64,000 nucleotides of DNA from Diplonema papillatum (taxonomy: Eukaryota > Euglenozoa > Diplonemea > Diplonemida > Diplonemidae). The notes beneath the pieces are model-generated. The model was not told the DNA's origin, searched no databases, and saw only the letters and a list, made by a program, of their open reading frames with translations. This document shows, one piece after another, positions 31,690-42,638 of the stretch (its first letter is position 1; each line of letters opens with the position of its first letter). The position numbers and the translations under genes were made by a program. The stretch spans positions 479,270 to 543,269 of the forward strand of contig JAPJBO010000042.1 in the NCBI GenBank assembly GCA_030068145.1. Reading direction: 5' to 3'.

Positions 31690-32785
31690 AGCTTCAATGG
31701 AAGGGACCCGAAGGCTCCCGCCATGCCGCAGCGGCCAATACGAAAAGAACCTGACAACCACGACGCCAACACCGACGAAACGGCTGTATTGCGTACGTTA
31801 CGTGGCACTTGAATACGCGATAGCCTCGCGTTAGCTGCCTGACGTCTGCCCGGCACTCGCACACGCCATTCGTACAATACAAGACTCAAGACACTGCGTC
31901 GGTGTCAGGAGAACTGCTCAGGGCATTGATCCCGCTATGTCTTTACCGAATTGTCAGCGCGTGGCGAAACGGGCGACGTTTTGTTCCAGGACGCCTATGA
32001 CGACGCATGAAGGCCTCCCGTCTCTCCGCAAGACTAGCCGCCGCCTTGCCGTGCAGTGGCGAAAACTAAGAGAGCTCGCAACAGCCACGACGCCAACACC
32101 GACGAAACGACTACATTGCGTTCGTTACGTGGCACTTGCATGAGCGACAGCCTTGAGGCGTTTGCTGCCTGGCACACGCACGCCATTCGTACAACACGAC
32201 TCGCCTGCGGACGTAAAGCACTGCGTCGGTGTGTCAGGACAACTGGCGAATGACCGCTCAGGGCATTGGTTCCACCGAACTGTCAACACGCGGGTCACTG
32301 GTGGCGAAAAGGGCAGCGTTTGACAACGCACGATGGAAGGAGACCTGAAGGCTTCCGGCCTCCGCAACGCTAGCCGCCGCGCAGTGGCCAAAACGAAGAG
32401 AGCTCGCAACAGCCATGACGCCAACACCGACTAAACGACTGTATTGCGTTCGTTACGTGGCACTTGCATGAGCGACAGCCTTGAGGCGTTTGCTGCCTGG
32501 CACACGCACGCCATTCGTACAACACGACTCGCCTGCGGACGTAAAGCACTGCGTCGGTGTGTCAGGAGAACTGGCGAATGACCGCTCAGGGCATTGGTCC
32601 CACCGAACTGTCAACACGCGGGTCACTGGTGGCGAAAAGGGCAGCGTTTTGTTCCAGGACTCCAATGACAACGCACGATGGAAGGAGACCTGAAGGCTTC
32701 CTGCCTCCGCAACGCTAGCCGCCGCGCAGTGGCCAAAACGAAGAGAGCTCGCGACAGCCACCACGGCGACACCGACGAAGCAACC
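31690..32785. repeat. ~335-bp tandem array, three to four units
   Basis: Landmarks such as AGTGGC.AAAAC.AAGAGAG and CATGAGCGACAGCCTTGAGG recur at about 31710, 32055, 32387 and 32735. Units 2 and 3 are the most alike. Open frames appear on both strands, but no domain is seen. Confidence 0.85.
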
Positions 32786-33180
32786 GGTGCCCGCTGTCGC
32801 CGAGTTTCGGCTCCGGACATTAGGTAGGGCAGCATGTGCCTTTGGACCCCCTATTTTCCTGGGTCATGGGGGAAAAGATCCTGGCCACGGTAGCCACAAT
32901 GTATTGTGGGGGAATGTTGTGGCTGTTCCGACCGGTGCACGGTACTGGCCGCAGCCATGCACACCCTCGCTGGTTAATTACTCATGAACAATATGAGATC
33001 CTGCGGTCCTGTGCACAGAACGTACGAGCATACCCAGCCTCAGTTTCCTCATCCGATTTCATCCGATTTCACGTGTACCACAACAGTGCCCACCTCCACG
33101 CTCATTTAAACGTTCCATTCCTGCTTTGGCGCGCAGCAACCATGGCAGCCGTCTAGCTAGCTGCTTCTTCCATGCTACCC
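32786..33180. other. No gene recognised
   Basis: Unique-looking sequence between the tandem array and the cysteine-repeat pseudogene. No supportable feature. Confidence 0.35.
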
Positions 33181-33193
33181 TCTGCACAGCACC

Positions 33194-33646
33194 GTGTGCG
33201 GTCCGGCGTTCGTTCTGCTCTTTCTAACCTTCGTTGCCACGTCGAAAGAAGTGGAAGCGTTGGCCGAAGGGCCACGGCTCTTAGCAGAGACCCGCCGAAC
33301 GAATGACTGTGCTTTCCCGGGGTGCCCGAGCAAGGCAGGCAGAAGGCAAGCCCGTTGCAGAAGGTGTCCTTTGCACGGCCGACGTCAAGCAATGCCCTGA
33401 TGGCAGCTGCGTCGGCAGAGACCCGTCGAATGACTGTGCTTTCCCGGAGTGCCCGAGCAAGGCAGAAAGAAGGCAAGCCGTTGCAGAAGGTGTCCTTTGC
33501 GCGGCCGATGTCAAGCAATGCCCTGATGGTAGCTACGTTAGCAGAGACCCGTCGAATGACTGTGCTTTCCCGGAGTGCCCGAGCAAGGCAGGCAGAAGGC
33601 AAGCCGTTGCAGAAGATGTCCTTTGCACGGCCGACGTCAAGCAATG
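33194..33646 (+). pseudogene. Decayed paralogue of the secreted cysteine-repeat protein
   Basis: A hydrophobic leader-like stretch (CGPAFVLLFLTFVATS) precedes a partial repeat. A one-base insertion (AAGCCCGTTGC versus AAGCCGTTGC) then shifts the frame to two full CTADVKQCPDGS-type repeats. A third repeat stops at TGA where the paralogue has TGC (33644-33646). No ATG is found for the leader. It is closely related to the gene at 36092-37766. Confidence 0.75.
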
Positions 33647-33649
33647 ACC

Positions 33650-34473
33650 TGATGGCAAGCGAAGCCATTAGCTCCCCTTGGGCTCGTGTACGTATTCTCT
33701 TGTTCTCGGAAGGTACCCAAATCCTGCGTGAACGTGTCCCTCGAATGAGGGGGAGAGAGTCGGAAAACTTAATATTTATTCACCTAGCGAAAGGCTGGCA
33801 CAGTGTGGTACTCATTTACTTGCAAATGACTACGAAACGGTGCAGGAAGCGTGTCGATGAGTCTGGACGTAACCAAGCTGCGTTCGACTACACGCCGTTG
33901 GCCCAACTGGAATCCCACAGGTTGAGGGTGAAACCCCTTCGTGGATGCATCTGCTCACGCACGACCATTTTGCCAGCGATCTATCTGTCAAGCTATTGTC
34001 GCAGAAGGAATAATGAGTCCCAGACTGCCTGACACGAGCTGTGACGCAACTGCACTCCTTCTACTGCTTGTAGCTTCCCTGGCCAGACCTGGCATTCTGG
34101 TGGACAGGGGTGTAGCTTAGGGGTGCACAGCGAAGTCATCGGCAGGGAGTTCAACACAGCTACATCATATGGGATCACGGGGTAGTCGGTCCTCAGGGAC
34201 CGCGGTGGAACGGGATGCAATTCCAGGGGATAGCAGATATCACACTAGCAGCACCTCAAAGCTCATTCAAAAAAGAGATTTTCCGAGTCTAGAGGTTTGG
34301 TAAATTTGAAATTCTCAAATTGAGCTCTCTAGCGAGCTATCCCACTTTTCTGCGGGTACCCCTATCCCGGACATTCTGTTGCGCACACAGACACCACCAC
34401 AGCCCAACGGTGGAGGCATGTTGCCTGGCATCACCACACCAACAACGACGGCTTACTGCCGGCGGTCTGCGAC
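33650..34473. other. No gene recognised
   Basis: No domain or repeat stands out. Sequence immediately 5' of the rRNA fragment (34320-34473) is GC-rich and could be an extension of it that I cannot align. Confidence 0.35.
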
Positions 34474-34487
34474 CGGTACCCACTAAT

Positions 34488-34531
<44 letters not shown>

Positions 34532-34875
34532 TTACCCTACTGATGGAGAGAGAGTTTCGGGCCATCGCATTCCGACACCAATACGGGGTAGTACGAGAGG
34601 AACTCCCGTTTCTAGTCGCTGGTATCTACGGTTGTTCGAGGATGGATTACGGCTGAACGCCTCTCAGCCAGAACCCAGTCTAGAGGAATGCGTGAGTTAC
34701 TCAGGACACATCGGATTTATCGGGCCACGACTAGCTTCGGCGAACGGCAACTTCCAAATTCACATCCAGATCCCGTGTCTCCAACCGAGTCTATACGAGT
34801 CTGAATGGACCGGCGGGCGTAACGCACTGAGGAGCCTTGTTGTTCCGAGGGTTTGAGCCTTGTGGCCGGTTCCTA
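34474..34875 (+). rRNA. 28S (LSU) rRNA 3'-terminal fragment, divergent
   Basis: Universal LSU sequence is unmistakable: ACCCACTAATAGGGAACGTG, GGGTTTAGACCGTCGTGAGA, TTTTACCCTACTGATGG, GGTAGTACGAGAGGAAC and GGCTGAACGCCTCT. Near the end, GGAGCCTTGTTGTT and TGAGCCTTGTGGCC match the last LSU helices. The middle is shortened and changed relative to common eukaryotic LSU. No upstream LSU, 5.8S or SSU is adjacent, so it is an isolated fragment: a pseudogene, a retroposed piece or a separately encoded rRNA segment. Confidence 0.85.
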
Positions 34876-34918
34876 CGGTTATCTCCTGGTTCGGCTCCAC
34901 TCGAAAGAGTGCCTGACG

Positions 34919-35262
34919 GGATGCGCTGCAAGGCCGGCTACCCTGGCTGCCAGGATCACGACCGCGGTCTGTGTGGCGTCTGCCGCGGCTTACCGACTAG
35001 CGAAACGGCGGCCGCGTGCCTGCTGCGAAAAAGGCCACCACGTGCCAGCGCCCCCGAAGTTGGCCCACGCCAGGCCGAAGCCGACAACGCCGCGGAAGAA
35101 GGGTCGGCAGACTCCGACAACACCACCACGTATGAAGAGGACGCGTCAAGCGTCCCCGACCGCGGCCAAGACGGCGAAGAAGCTCGCCCCGACCGAGCCG
35201 ACCCGAGCGACTCCGCCAAGGAAGGGGCAGAATTAAGCCCGACTCTCGACACCGCCGACTGA
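34919..35262 (+). CDS. Hypothetical protein, cysteine-rich N-terminus and acidic tail
   Basis: ATG at 34919 gives MRCKAGYPGCQDHDRGLCGVC, a four-cysteine cluster that could bind zinc, followed by an acidic, Ser/Asp-rich tail to TGA at 35262. A second plus frame across the same bases is Lys/Pro/Thr-rich and histone-tail-like, so the coding frame is ambiguous. It lies directly after the rRNA fragment. No family is recognised. Confidence 0.3.
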
Positions 35263-35860
35263 CCCGGCGAGAAAACAGGGAAGGACGCCAAAGCACGCCC
35301 CAAGAAAGAGCAAGGGCCCCCCCGAGCGACTGCCTTGGCAGGACTGCCGGCGGGAAAACCCAGATACAAGCACGGCGTGAAAGCGCAGCATTCCGAGAAT
35401 GGAGCTGGATTTCACCAGCCTTGCCACCTCATCATCATCCTCGTCCAGAGATCGTCCCCCCGAGCGACTGCCTCGGCAGAGCTCGCCCCAAGAACGAGCA
35501 AGGGCCCGACCGAGCCGAGCGACCCCGCCAAGGAAGGGGCAGAATTAAGCCCGACTCTCGACACCGCCGACTGACCCGGCGAGAAAAAAGGGAAGGACGC
35601 CAAAGCACGCCCCAAGAAAGAGCAAGGGCCCCCCCGAGCGACTGCTGTTGGCAGAACTGCCGGCGGGAAAACCCAGGAAAAAGCGCGCGGCGCGAAGGCG
35701 CAACATTCCGAGAATGGAGCTGGATTTCACCAGCCTTGCCACCTCATCATCATCCTCGTCCACATCGAGATCGTCCCCCCGGGCGACTTCCTCGGCAGAG
35801 CTGCCAGCGGGGAAATTTAAGAAAAAGCACGCGGCGCGAAAGCGCAGCGTTTTCCTAGCC
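35190..35860. repeat. 311-bp tandem repeat, just over two units
   Basis: GAATTAAGCCCGACTCTCG occurs at 35231 and 35542, and GAGCAAGGGCCCCCCCGAG at 35309 and 35620, both 311 bp apart. A further partial unit extends to 35860. It duplicates the 3' part of the hypothetical reading frame. Confidence 0.88.
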
Positions 35861-35882
35861 TTTGACAATGCAAGCCTACCAT

Positions 35883-36088
35883 GCGCGTGGAGGCCCAAGA
35901 CTAAATTTAAAGCGAATTTCTTCTTGGTGTCGGTCGCTATACTTACAAACTTGGCTAGCCGTAGTTAAAGTGTATAATCATACCTCATTCATCCCTCATA
36001 CTACCCGCCTCACAGCTTCAATGGTCTCCCGGTGACCCTAAAACACCGAACCTCTACACCACAATAAACGCTAACAAGAAGACTGACG
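35883..36088 (+). promoter_or_regulatory. Upstream flank/5' UTR of the cysteine-repeat gene (also at 11047)
   Basis: This block ends just before the ATG at 36092 and is duplicated at 11047-11258 without the gene. Conservation of a complete upstream block may mark promoter and 5' UTR, or a mobile repeat that landed here. I see no defined core promoter motif. Confidence 0.45.
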
Positions 36089-36091
36089 ACC

Positions 36092-37766
36092 ATGAATCCG
36101 ATGCGACTTCTCACCGCCCTCGCTCTGGGTGCCATGCTGACCAAAGGTGTGTGGGAGAATTTGTAGCTGAATGTACACACACGGACTTCCGATGCGACGA
36201 GTAACATGTTCATCACATTCCGTCATAGACAATACTACGCACCTCTTTCGATAGAGCAGTCCTTTTGATACCGGATCAACCAGAACGAGATTGGCCCATC
36301 CAATTGAAACCGCATCGATTTATTTTTAACCCGCGTTCCATTGATCTCCAGCAGCAGCGAGATCCCGTCAACACACGCTTACACTAACAGCCGATCCAAC
36401 CGTGTGCCCAACGGACATCAGAAAATGCGACGATGGCAGCACTGTCAGCAGAGACCCGTCGAACGACTGTGCTTTCCCGGAGTGCCCGAGCAAGGCAGCA
36501 AGAAGGCAAGTCGTTGAAGTAGAAACTGTCCTGTGCACGGCCGACGTCAAACAATGCCCTGATGGCAGCTACATCAGCAGAGACCCATCGAACAACTGTG
36601 CTTTCCCGGAGTGCCCGAGCGAGGCAGACAGAAGGCAAGCCCTTGCAGCAGAAGGTGTCCTTTGCACGGCCGACGTCCAGCAGTGTCCCGATGGCAGCTA
36701 CATCAGCAGAGACCCGTCGAACGACTGTGCTTTCCCGGAGTGCCCGAGCGAGTCGGAAAGATGGCAAGCCGTTGCAGCAGACGCTGTCCTTTGCACGGCC
36801 GACGTCCAGCAATGTCCTGATGGCAGCTACATCAGCAGAGACCCATCGAACAACTGTGCTTTCCCGGAGTGCCCGAGCGAGGCAGACAGAAGGCAAGCCC
36901 TTGCAGCAGACGCTGTCCTTTGCACGGCCGACGTCCAGCAATGTCCTGATGGCAGTTACGTTAGCAAAGACCCGTTGAACGACTGTGCTTTCCCGGAGTG
37001 CCCGAGCAAGGCAGACACAAGGCAAGGTCTTGAAGCAGAGTACGTCCTTTGCACGGCCGATGTCAAACAATGTCCTGATGGCAGCTATGTTAGCAAAGAC
37101 CCGTTGAATGACTGTGCTTTCCCGGAGTGCCCGAGCAAGGCAGACAAATGGCAAGGCGTTGCAGCAGACGCTGTCCTTTGCACGGCCGATGTCAAGCAAT
37201 GTTCTGATGGCAGCTACGTCAGCAGAGACCTGTCGAACGACTGTGCTTTCGCGGAGTGCCCGAGCAACGCAGACAAATGGCAAGGCGTTGAAGCAGAGTA
37301 CCTCTTTTGCACTGCCGATGTCAAGCAATGCCCTGATGGCAGTTACGTTAGCAAAGACCCGTTGAATGACTGTGCATTCCCGGAGTGCCCGAGCAAGGCA
37401 GACACAAGGCAAGGCGTTGAAGCAGAGTACGTCCTTTGCACGGCCGATGTCAAACAATGTCCTGATGGCAGCTATGTTAGCAAAGACCCGTTGAATGACT
37501 GTGCTTTCCCGGAGTGCCCGAGCAAGGCAGACAAATGGCAAGCCGTTGAAGCAGAGTACGTCCGTTGCACGGCCGGTGTCAAGCAATGCCCTGATGGCAG
37601 CCACGTCAGCAAAGACCCGTTGAATGACTGTGCTTTCTCGGAGTGCCCGAGCAAGGCAGACCTATCGGGGTGCACTTGGCGGACTTTTGCCATTTTCTCA
37701 GATTTTTACCTATTGTGCAAAAATCTGGGGGTTTTGGGTCTTGGAGCCTATGAACACACAATGTGA
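36092..37766 (+). CDS. Secreted cysteine-repeat protein (10 repeats), one intron
   Basis: Exon 1 (36092-36146) encodes MNPMRLLTALALGAMLTK, a signal peptide. The intron 36147-36351 starts GTGTGT and ends CAG, and the splice keeps phase (AAA G/CA). Exon 2 carries ten ~41-residue repeats with C-x6-C-x13-C-x4-C spacing (CTADVKQCPDGSYVSKDPLN then CAFPEC). Similar CPDG-type Cys repeats occur in secreted proteins of algae and bacteria and are loosely Kazal-like. Each repeat probably makes two disulfides. The last ~35 residues are encoded by a dispersed repeat (also at 56640), so the original C-terminus may be lost. The protein is predicted extracellular; function is unknown. Confidence 0.75.
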
Positions 37767-38059
37767 ATAGCCTCTATTCGAGCCAACCCCCCTTTTCTTG
37801 CAACAATTATGAAAGTGTATTTTAAATTGCCTCCTTGGGAAAAGTCGCTCGGAGCTTCCATCCGCCAATTTAACATCCGTTTGAATCATATCACACCAAC
37901 CAAAGGATCATTCACGGTTAGCTCTCCTTGGTCTATTTTCCACAGATCTCTTCATCGGAGCTGATCTCGAGCAAAAAGTCGGCGAAAAAGGTCCGGCTTC
38001 CAGGAGCCAGGATCAGGCCCACAGTCGTAATGGGGAAGCACCCACTGTGACCCCAATGG

Positions 38060-38295
38060 GGGGGCCCTCATAGTGGTCAAACGATTCGCATGCGATAATA
38101 ATTATCGCATTATCGCACAAAGTTATCGCATATAATCGGCGTGCGATCATATGCGATAGTCCATACTACTGTATTTGCCCAGGGTTTTAAGCGTGCGAGA
38201 ATGCGAATGAAAATGCGATAGTTGGCGCCAAACCCCCAAATGCGATAATATGCGATAATGTGAGTCGTTTGACCACGATGCCTAGGGCAGTGAAG
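38060..38295. repeat. Cluster of ATGCGATA/TATCGCAT motifs
   Basis: At least ten copies of the octamer core GCGATA or its complement in both orientations, creating several palindromes (for example GCGATAATAATTATCGC). Spacing is irregular, so it is not a simple tandem repeat. Confidence 0.7.
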
Positions 38296-38299
38296 CCGG

Positions 38300-38397
38300 T
38301 AAACGTTGAGTAAACGCGTTTACTCCAAAATGAGTAAACGTAAACGTTTCTAAACGGTAAACGTTTACGTTTACTCGCGGTAAACGTTTACTCGCCT
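38300..38397. repeat. Cluster of GTAAACG/CGTTTAC motifs
   Basis: About ten copies of the heptamer in both orientations within 100 bp, including CGGTAAACGTTTACG palindromes. It abuts the GCGATA cluster. Confidence 0.75.
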
Positions 38398-38489
38398 ACA
38401 GAGCACGGGGAGACCATACTTGGCCGCCTGGCGCAACCCACGTTCCATCAGGTACCGTTGCTGGCACCGGCCAGCACCCCACACGGGTC

Positions 38490-38545
38490 TCAGTGTCTCG
38501 CGGTATTTGGGTCACCCCGGAAAACGGAGTCGGGGGTTCCCGAAA
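38490..38545 (+). repeat. SINE family 1 tail fragment
   Basis: GTCTCGCGGTATTTGGGTCA with CCCCGG and GGAGTCGGG match the 3' tail of the SINE at 3472-3700 (minus) and 49030-49190 (plus). Confidence 0.6.
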
Positions 38546-38842
38546 ACGTCGGAGGTAACACTGCGCTCGAAATGCTACCTGCGGCGAACCAGTCGCCTGC
38601 CAAACTGCAAGTGCCTGATCATTAATGCCCTGGCCGGAGTTGTCGTCGGGGAAAACACAAAAATTGACGGAGATCCCCCCAAACTATTAATGCCAGACCA
38701 ATGTACAACGTCCCCTCCTGTTGTCCGTCCGGAAACTCTGGAACAAAAGCTCTCCCCTCCCCCCGTCTCCCCAGGACTGACGGATATCCCAACAACTAGC
38801 TGTTTCCTTAACCCATACCAATGCAGTTTCTTATCGTACGGT

Positions 38843-39072
38843 AGACCCCCAACTCAGCGGCCCCCCAAACAAACAAACAAACACAAAGACGGTGGACCCC
38901 CAACTCAGCGGCCCCCCAAACAAACAAACACAAAGACGGTGGACCCCCAACTCAGCGGCCCCCCAAACAAACAAACACAAAGACGGTGGACCCCCAACTC
39001 AGCGGCCCCCCAAACAAACAAACACAAAGACGGTGGACCCCCAACTCAGCGGCCCCCCAAACAAACAAATAC
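38843..39072. repeat. 47-bp tandem repeat, ~5 copies
   Basis: Unit contains GGTGGACCCCCAACTCAGCG and CCCCCCAAACAAACAAAC. The first unit has one extra AAAC. Confidence 0.93.
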
Positions 39073-39301
39073 AAAGAAGTCCTCTCAACTCATCAAACGA
39101 AGTGGAACCCGGGCAGAGAGAACAGAAGCGTGCAAATTAGACGGGTGGCATCAGATTGAGCAAGGAGTCCGAAGGAATTGAGGGAGTGCCGCTCCCAATT
39201 TTATAGGTAACATGCAAGGAACGTGAGGCACTTCAGCTACGGAACCAACAGCTGTACGGCTGCAAATTTGTTTTTTCGGCAGCCAACCTCCAGAACTTTG
39301 T

Positions 39302-39434
39302 GTGCGATGCATGCAGGTGAAAGGCGTTACGAAGCCGCCCCGGTGCGGCGCTGCGCTGCAGCATTCCGCGGCGTGCCTTGTTTTCATTATATTGTTCCTC
39401 GTTCCGTTCGGGATAATATTGCTTGGCACAGGTA
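39302..39434 (+). CDS. Possible exon with one transmembrane helix
   Basis: ATG at 39302 leads to a strongly hydrophobic helix (AACLVFIILFLVPFGIILLG) and then a good donor (GGCACAG/GTAACT). The helix pattern recalls the first membrane segment of CDC50/LEM3 proteins, but no other CDC50 motif is visible. It could be a single-exon fragment of any membrane protein. Confidence 0.3.
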
Positions 39435-39654
39435 ACTCGCGAAACACAGGGTCCTACGTGCCGCAACGCATCTGGCACCTGAAGCGACATCACCTTTTTT
39501 TCTTAAGCGAGCACAAGTGGGAGTCAGGCTTCGCAAGTTCGACAGTGCTACACAGAGTCAAGTGGCCAATTTATCTGACCAAAGCAAAGGCAAGTTGGCC
39601 CAGAGCAACGGTCAAACAGGCAGAGGGTACTGGGGAAACTGCGCTGCCGAAAGC

Positions 39655-39880
39655 TGCAAGTACTTGAACTTTTTTCGAACTTTTCTGAACTTCTTTCGAA
39701 CTTTTTTCGAACTTTTTTCAAAGTCATCGAATTTCTTTCGATTTTTTTGGCCCCAGTATCTTGGGTCCAAAACAAATTGGGTGCCCTTTTATCCCGGTTC
39801 GGGATACAAGGGCACATATTTGTTTTGAACCGGGATATAAGGGCACATGTATGTTTGGAGCGGGATAAAAGGGAAATTTA
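39655..39880. repeat. TTCGAACTTTT repeats and palindromic repeat copy
   Basis: 39660-39750 is a degenerate TTTTTCGAACTTTT array. 39765-39875 carries GGGATACAAGGGCACATA and inverted partners, a diverged copy of the palindromic repeat at 205-318. Confidence 0.6.
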
Positions 39881-40282
39881 CCTAAAAAGATCGCCAGTTG
39901 CAAAAATTTCAAAGTGGTAAATGTGCTGTAGTCCACCCGAAAGCAGAGGTAATTCTGGGTTTAGTGGCGGGATTGAGCACTCAACTAAGACCCGCTTTGC
40001 AGGCCGTTCCTCGAGTATTTTCAGTGTGCGTCTGAATTTCCCAGTGGTGCCGCTGGAAAGCTCTCTTCCAGAAGATGGTGTGATCCAGACCCGGGGAGAA
40101 GTAAGAACACGTCTTCGTAACTGATAGCGATAGAAAAACTTGATTTTTTTTTTGAACCAACCACACCCTGAAGGCTGTGTGAAGTTCTCTAATCGACTTT
40201 TCGTGGTGCATCAACTCCCTCAGTGAAACTGTGAAAGTCGGTAAGAAGTCGCCAAGAACCCGGCAGAAACCCGGCAGAGCTC

Positions 40283-40745
40283 AGGGTGGGGCAAGTGTCC
40301 GCCAAATTCTAACTGACACGTCCCGTAGTACCTTATCATTTTTAGTACTAACAATCTTGCAGGTTGCCCTTCAATGTATTGTGCAGGCTAAAAAGACGTA
40401 GGCAGCGTGTTTTGGTGGTTGATCAGAATTCCTTACCTGAATATACACAGGGTAAATACAAGTGGGAAAACGATCACCCGACACGCACAAACAAATTGTT
40501 CGATTGTCAGCGCAAGCCCCGTTTCCGGAAACGTTCTTCTCTTTTGCTCAACCACCCTTACGACAGAAAGCATTTGCTGATACGGGCTTTCGTGCATTTA
40601 GTTGCGTAGTTAGGTGTTCGTTTGTTTGTATGCCGCCGAATGTCAAAACGCTCATCACTACGCAAACCATAAAAATAAGGCCCGCGACCCCTCCCCTCCC
40701 CATGCCGGACCTTGTCCGCCAAAGTCGAACTGACACGTTCCCCTA
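40283..40745. mobile_element. Nested repeats with two right ends of the TIR family
   Basis: 40283-40332 and 40708-40745 both carry the right terminus (GTCCGCCAAA.TC.AACTGACACGT) seen at 54098-54141. Between them, 40340-40485 is a copy of the ~140-bp repeat at 28125. No left end is found nearby. Confidence 0.55.
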
Positions 40746-40921
40746 CCTCTATATTTCCTCCCTTCCATTGAGTGGAAGCAGCTACGTCGAGTATTTTTTT
40801 TACATAAGCGCCAACGGCAAACGCGAGTCTCTTTGGTCCGGTGTCAGTGAAGCCAATGCGAGCGGCGAACTGCTCGGTCTTCCGCACCTTCGATCCTTAT
40901 TTGGTTTATCTGGTGGTGGTG

Positions 40922-41032
40922 GGCAAAAAGGTTCTGCTTGCACAAATGCCGACTTGGCAAAAAGGTTCTGCTTGCACAAACGCCGACTAGGCAAAAAGGT
41001 TCTGCTTGCACAAATGCCGACTGGGCAAAGGA
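40922..41032. repeat. 34-bp tandem repeat, three copies
   Basis: GCAAAAAGGTTCTGCTTGCA with CAAATGCCGACT occurs three times with few changes. Confidence 0.9.
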
Positions 41033-41149
41033 GGTTCGGACCAAGAAAAAGGTCCACGGCCACCGGACCTCCAAGGTCAAAACTATTGCACGTTTACGCA
41101 GCCGGATGACGGCACCCTCCAAAAACCGCAGCGACGGTCAGCAAAGAAG

Positions 41150-41395
41150 TTCTGCCGGGCTCAGGGTCCGGATCCCGTAAAAGTGGGGTTGGATCGTTAG
41201 ATGCTGTTTCGAAGCAGTTCCCACAACCTGAGAACTTCCTGGCTGGCTCGCAGCCGTCAGTCCCGCAGAACGTAGCCGGGTCTTCTTCGACGAAGCAAGC
41301 GTCGCACCCACGGAACTGGGCTGTGCTGGGGCACATGCACGCGTCGGCAGCCGCTTGACGCGGAAAACAAGTCGCGCAGCTATTATCATACCTTT
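41150..41395 (-). CDS. Possible cysteine-rich exon
   Basis: The minus strand frame after a candidate acceptor near 41395 reads YDNSCATCFPRQ, ACMCPSTAQFRGCDACF, TFCGTDGC and KFSGCGNCFETA: twelve cysteines within ~65 residues in a repeating F-x-G-C-x-x-C-F pattern. It looks like part of a secreted or adhesion protein. No start or partner exons are identified. Confidence 0.35.
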
Positions 41396-41651
41396 AGCTT
41401 CGGATAACGCGAAAAGAAACGAAGAGAGAACGGATTGACAGCGGAACCACCACCCAAAGGAAGGACAACGAGAAAGGTCGAAAGACACCAAACTGTACAG
41501 TTGTCGGCAACTCAAAAAAGCTGAACCTCACAAAATATACAAAAGTTGCAAATAGAAAAACACTATCTGTACGTCCCACCCGCAAGAAAACGCTATCTCG
41601 CTACCTCAAACCCTGCCTAAATCAATCAACCGCTTCTGACTCTCACTGTCG

Positions 41652-41859
41652 TTAGGAAAATAGAGACACGCTCCTAATGTTTTCAGCATGTTCCAGTCTC
41701 CTCGGACTCTGTACACCTGGAAACCTACCTCATCGGATTCAGAGACTCTGCGACAACACTACAATGCTCGGGTGGGCAAGTCTGACACTGCCGTCGTTAG
41801 GAATAACGAGATACTCCTAATCCTCTCAGCATGTTCTAGTCTCTTCGGACCCTGCTACC
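41652..41859. repeat. Tandem ~150-bp unit; second unit interrupted by the TIR element
   Basis: Unit 1 (41652-41800) reads CGTTAGGAAAATAGAGACA ... CGGACTCTGTACACC ... CATCGGATTCAGAGA. Unit 2 starts at 41802 with CGTTAGGAATAACGAGATA, reaches CGGACCCTGCTACC and is cut by the element, then resumes at 46588 with CTGCTACACATAGAAACC ... CATCGGATTCAGAGA. Unit 1 is therefore a paralogous empty site. Confidence 0.85.
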
Positions 41860-42638
41860 TAGGGGTGCCCACTCAGGCCCTTTTTTTGTCCGGAACCCGA
41901 ATTTTCATTCTTTGTCTATGTTGGTCAGCCTTTTGTACACCCATCAAGGGCAAACCATGTCTAGAACCCATCTTTGGTCGTGGATGAGCAAAAATTACCA
42001 TCTTTAACCCCTCAAACAGTAAGGAAATAGTGTCCGCAAGCTCCCTGAGAGGCTCTGAAACGCAGGGTTCCGTCCTCTGATCACTGTTCGCCAAACAATG
42101 GTCAGCCTGGCAGCTTCTTTGTGGTCTGTCAGTACCAGAGATGCTCAACAAAACACCCAATTGTGCTAGGAATGTACGAAAGGCACAGGAGAGCCCTCAC
42201 ATACAGTGTTTTAGGGTGATTGCCGACGTGCCTCGTGCCCTGCACCGTCCTCGAAAATGCTCGTGAATTGAAAAAAATGCTCGTGATGTGAAAACAGTGC
42301 TCGTATAGCCCCTAGAGTGCTCGGGAGTCCTCCCACCAGCCTTACTGAGCACTATTCTGCAAGAGACAGTACGGGCCTCCCGATGCCCTCGTTTGACCCT
42401 CTTCTGATACATCGTTACACAACGTTACATAACGTTACATCACCGTTACATGCCGTTACAATTTTGCACCGGTTATTACCGATATTGTCCCTAGTGTCAG
42501 TTACTGTCACCGATAGTCGCAGTGTGATGGCCCTTTGGATGCTAAAACAGTAGAGGAAAGGTCATTTTGGCTCAAATACAGGCAAGCAGACCCTTGTAAG
42601 CCTTAGAACAGTGGTAAAAGATGGCAAATCGTGGTGTT

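Noticed and set aside
34837..35262. Long frame starting inside the rRNA fragment
   Set aside because: Its first ~27 codons are 28S rRNA sequence; only the part from the ATG at 34919 is kept as a weak candidate.
42558..42578. CATTTTGGCTCAA, resembling the dinoflagellate spliced-leader sequence
   Set aside because: Only 13 bases match exactly, and the flanking bases differ on both sides (GT before, AT after). It is not next to a coding start, and no other copy is seen in the window. Not enough to assign the organism.
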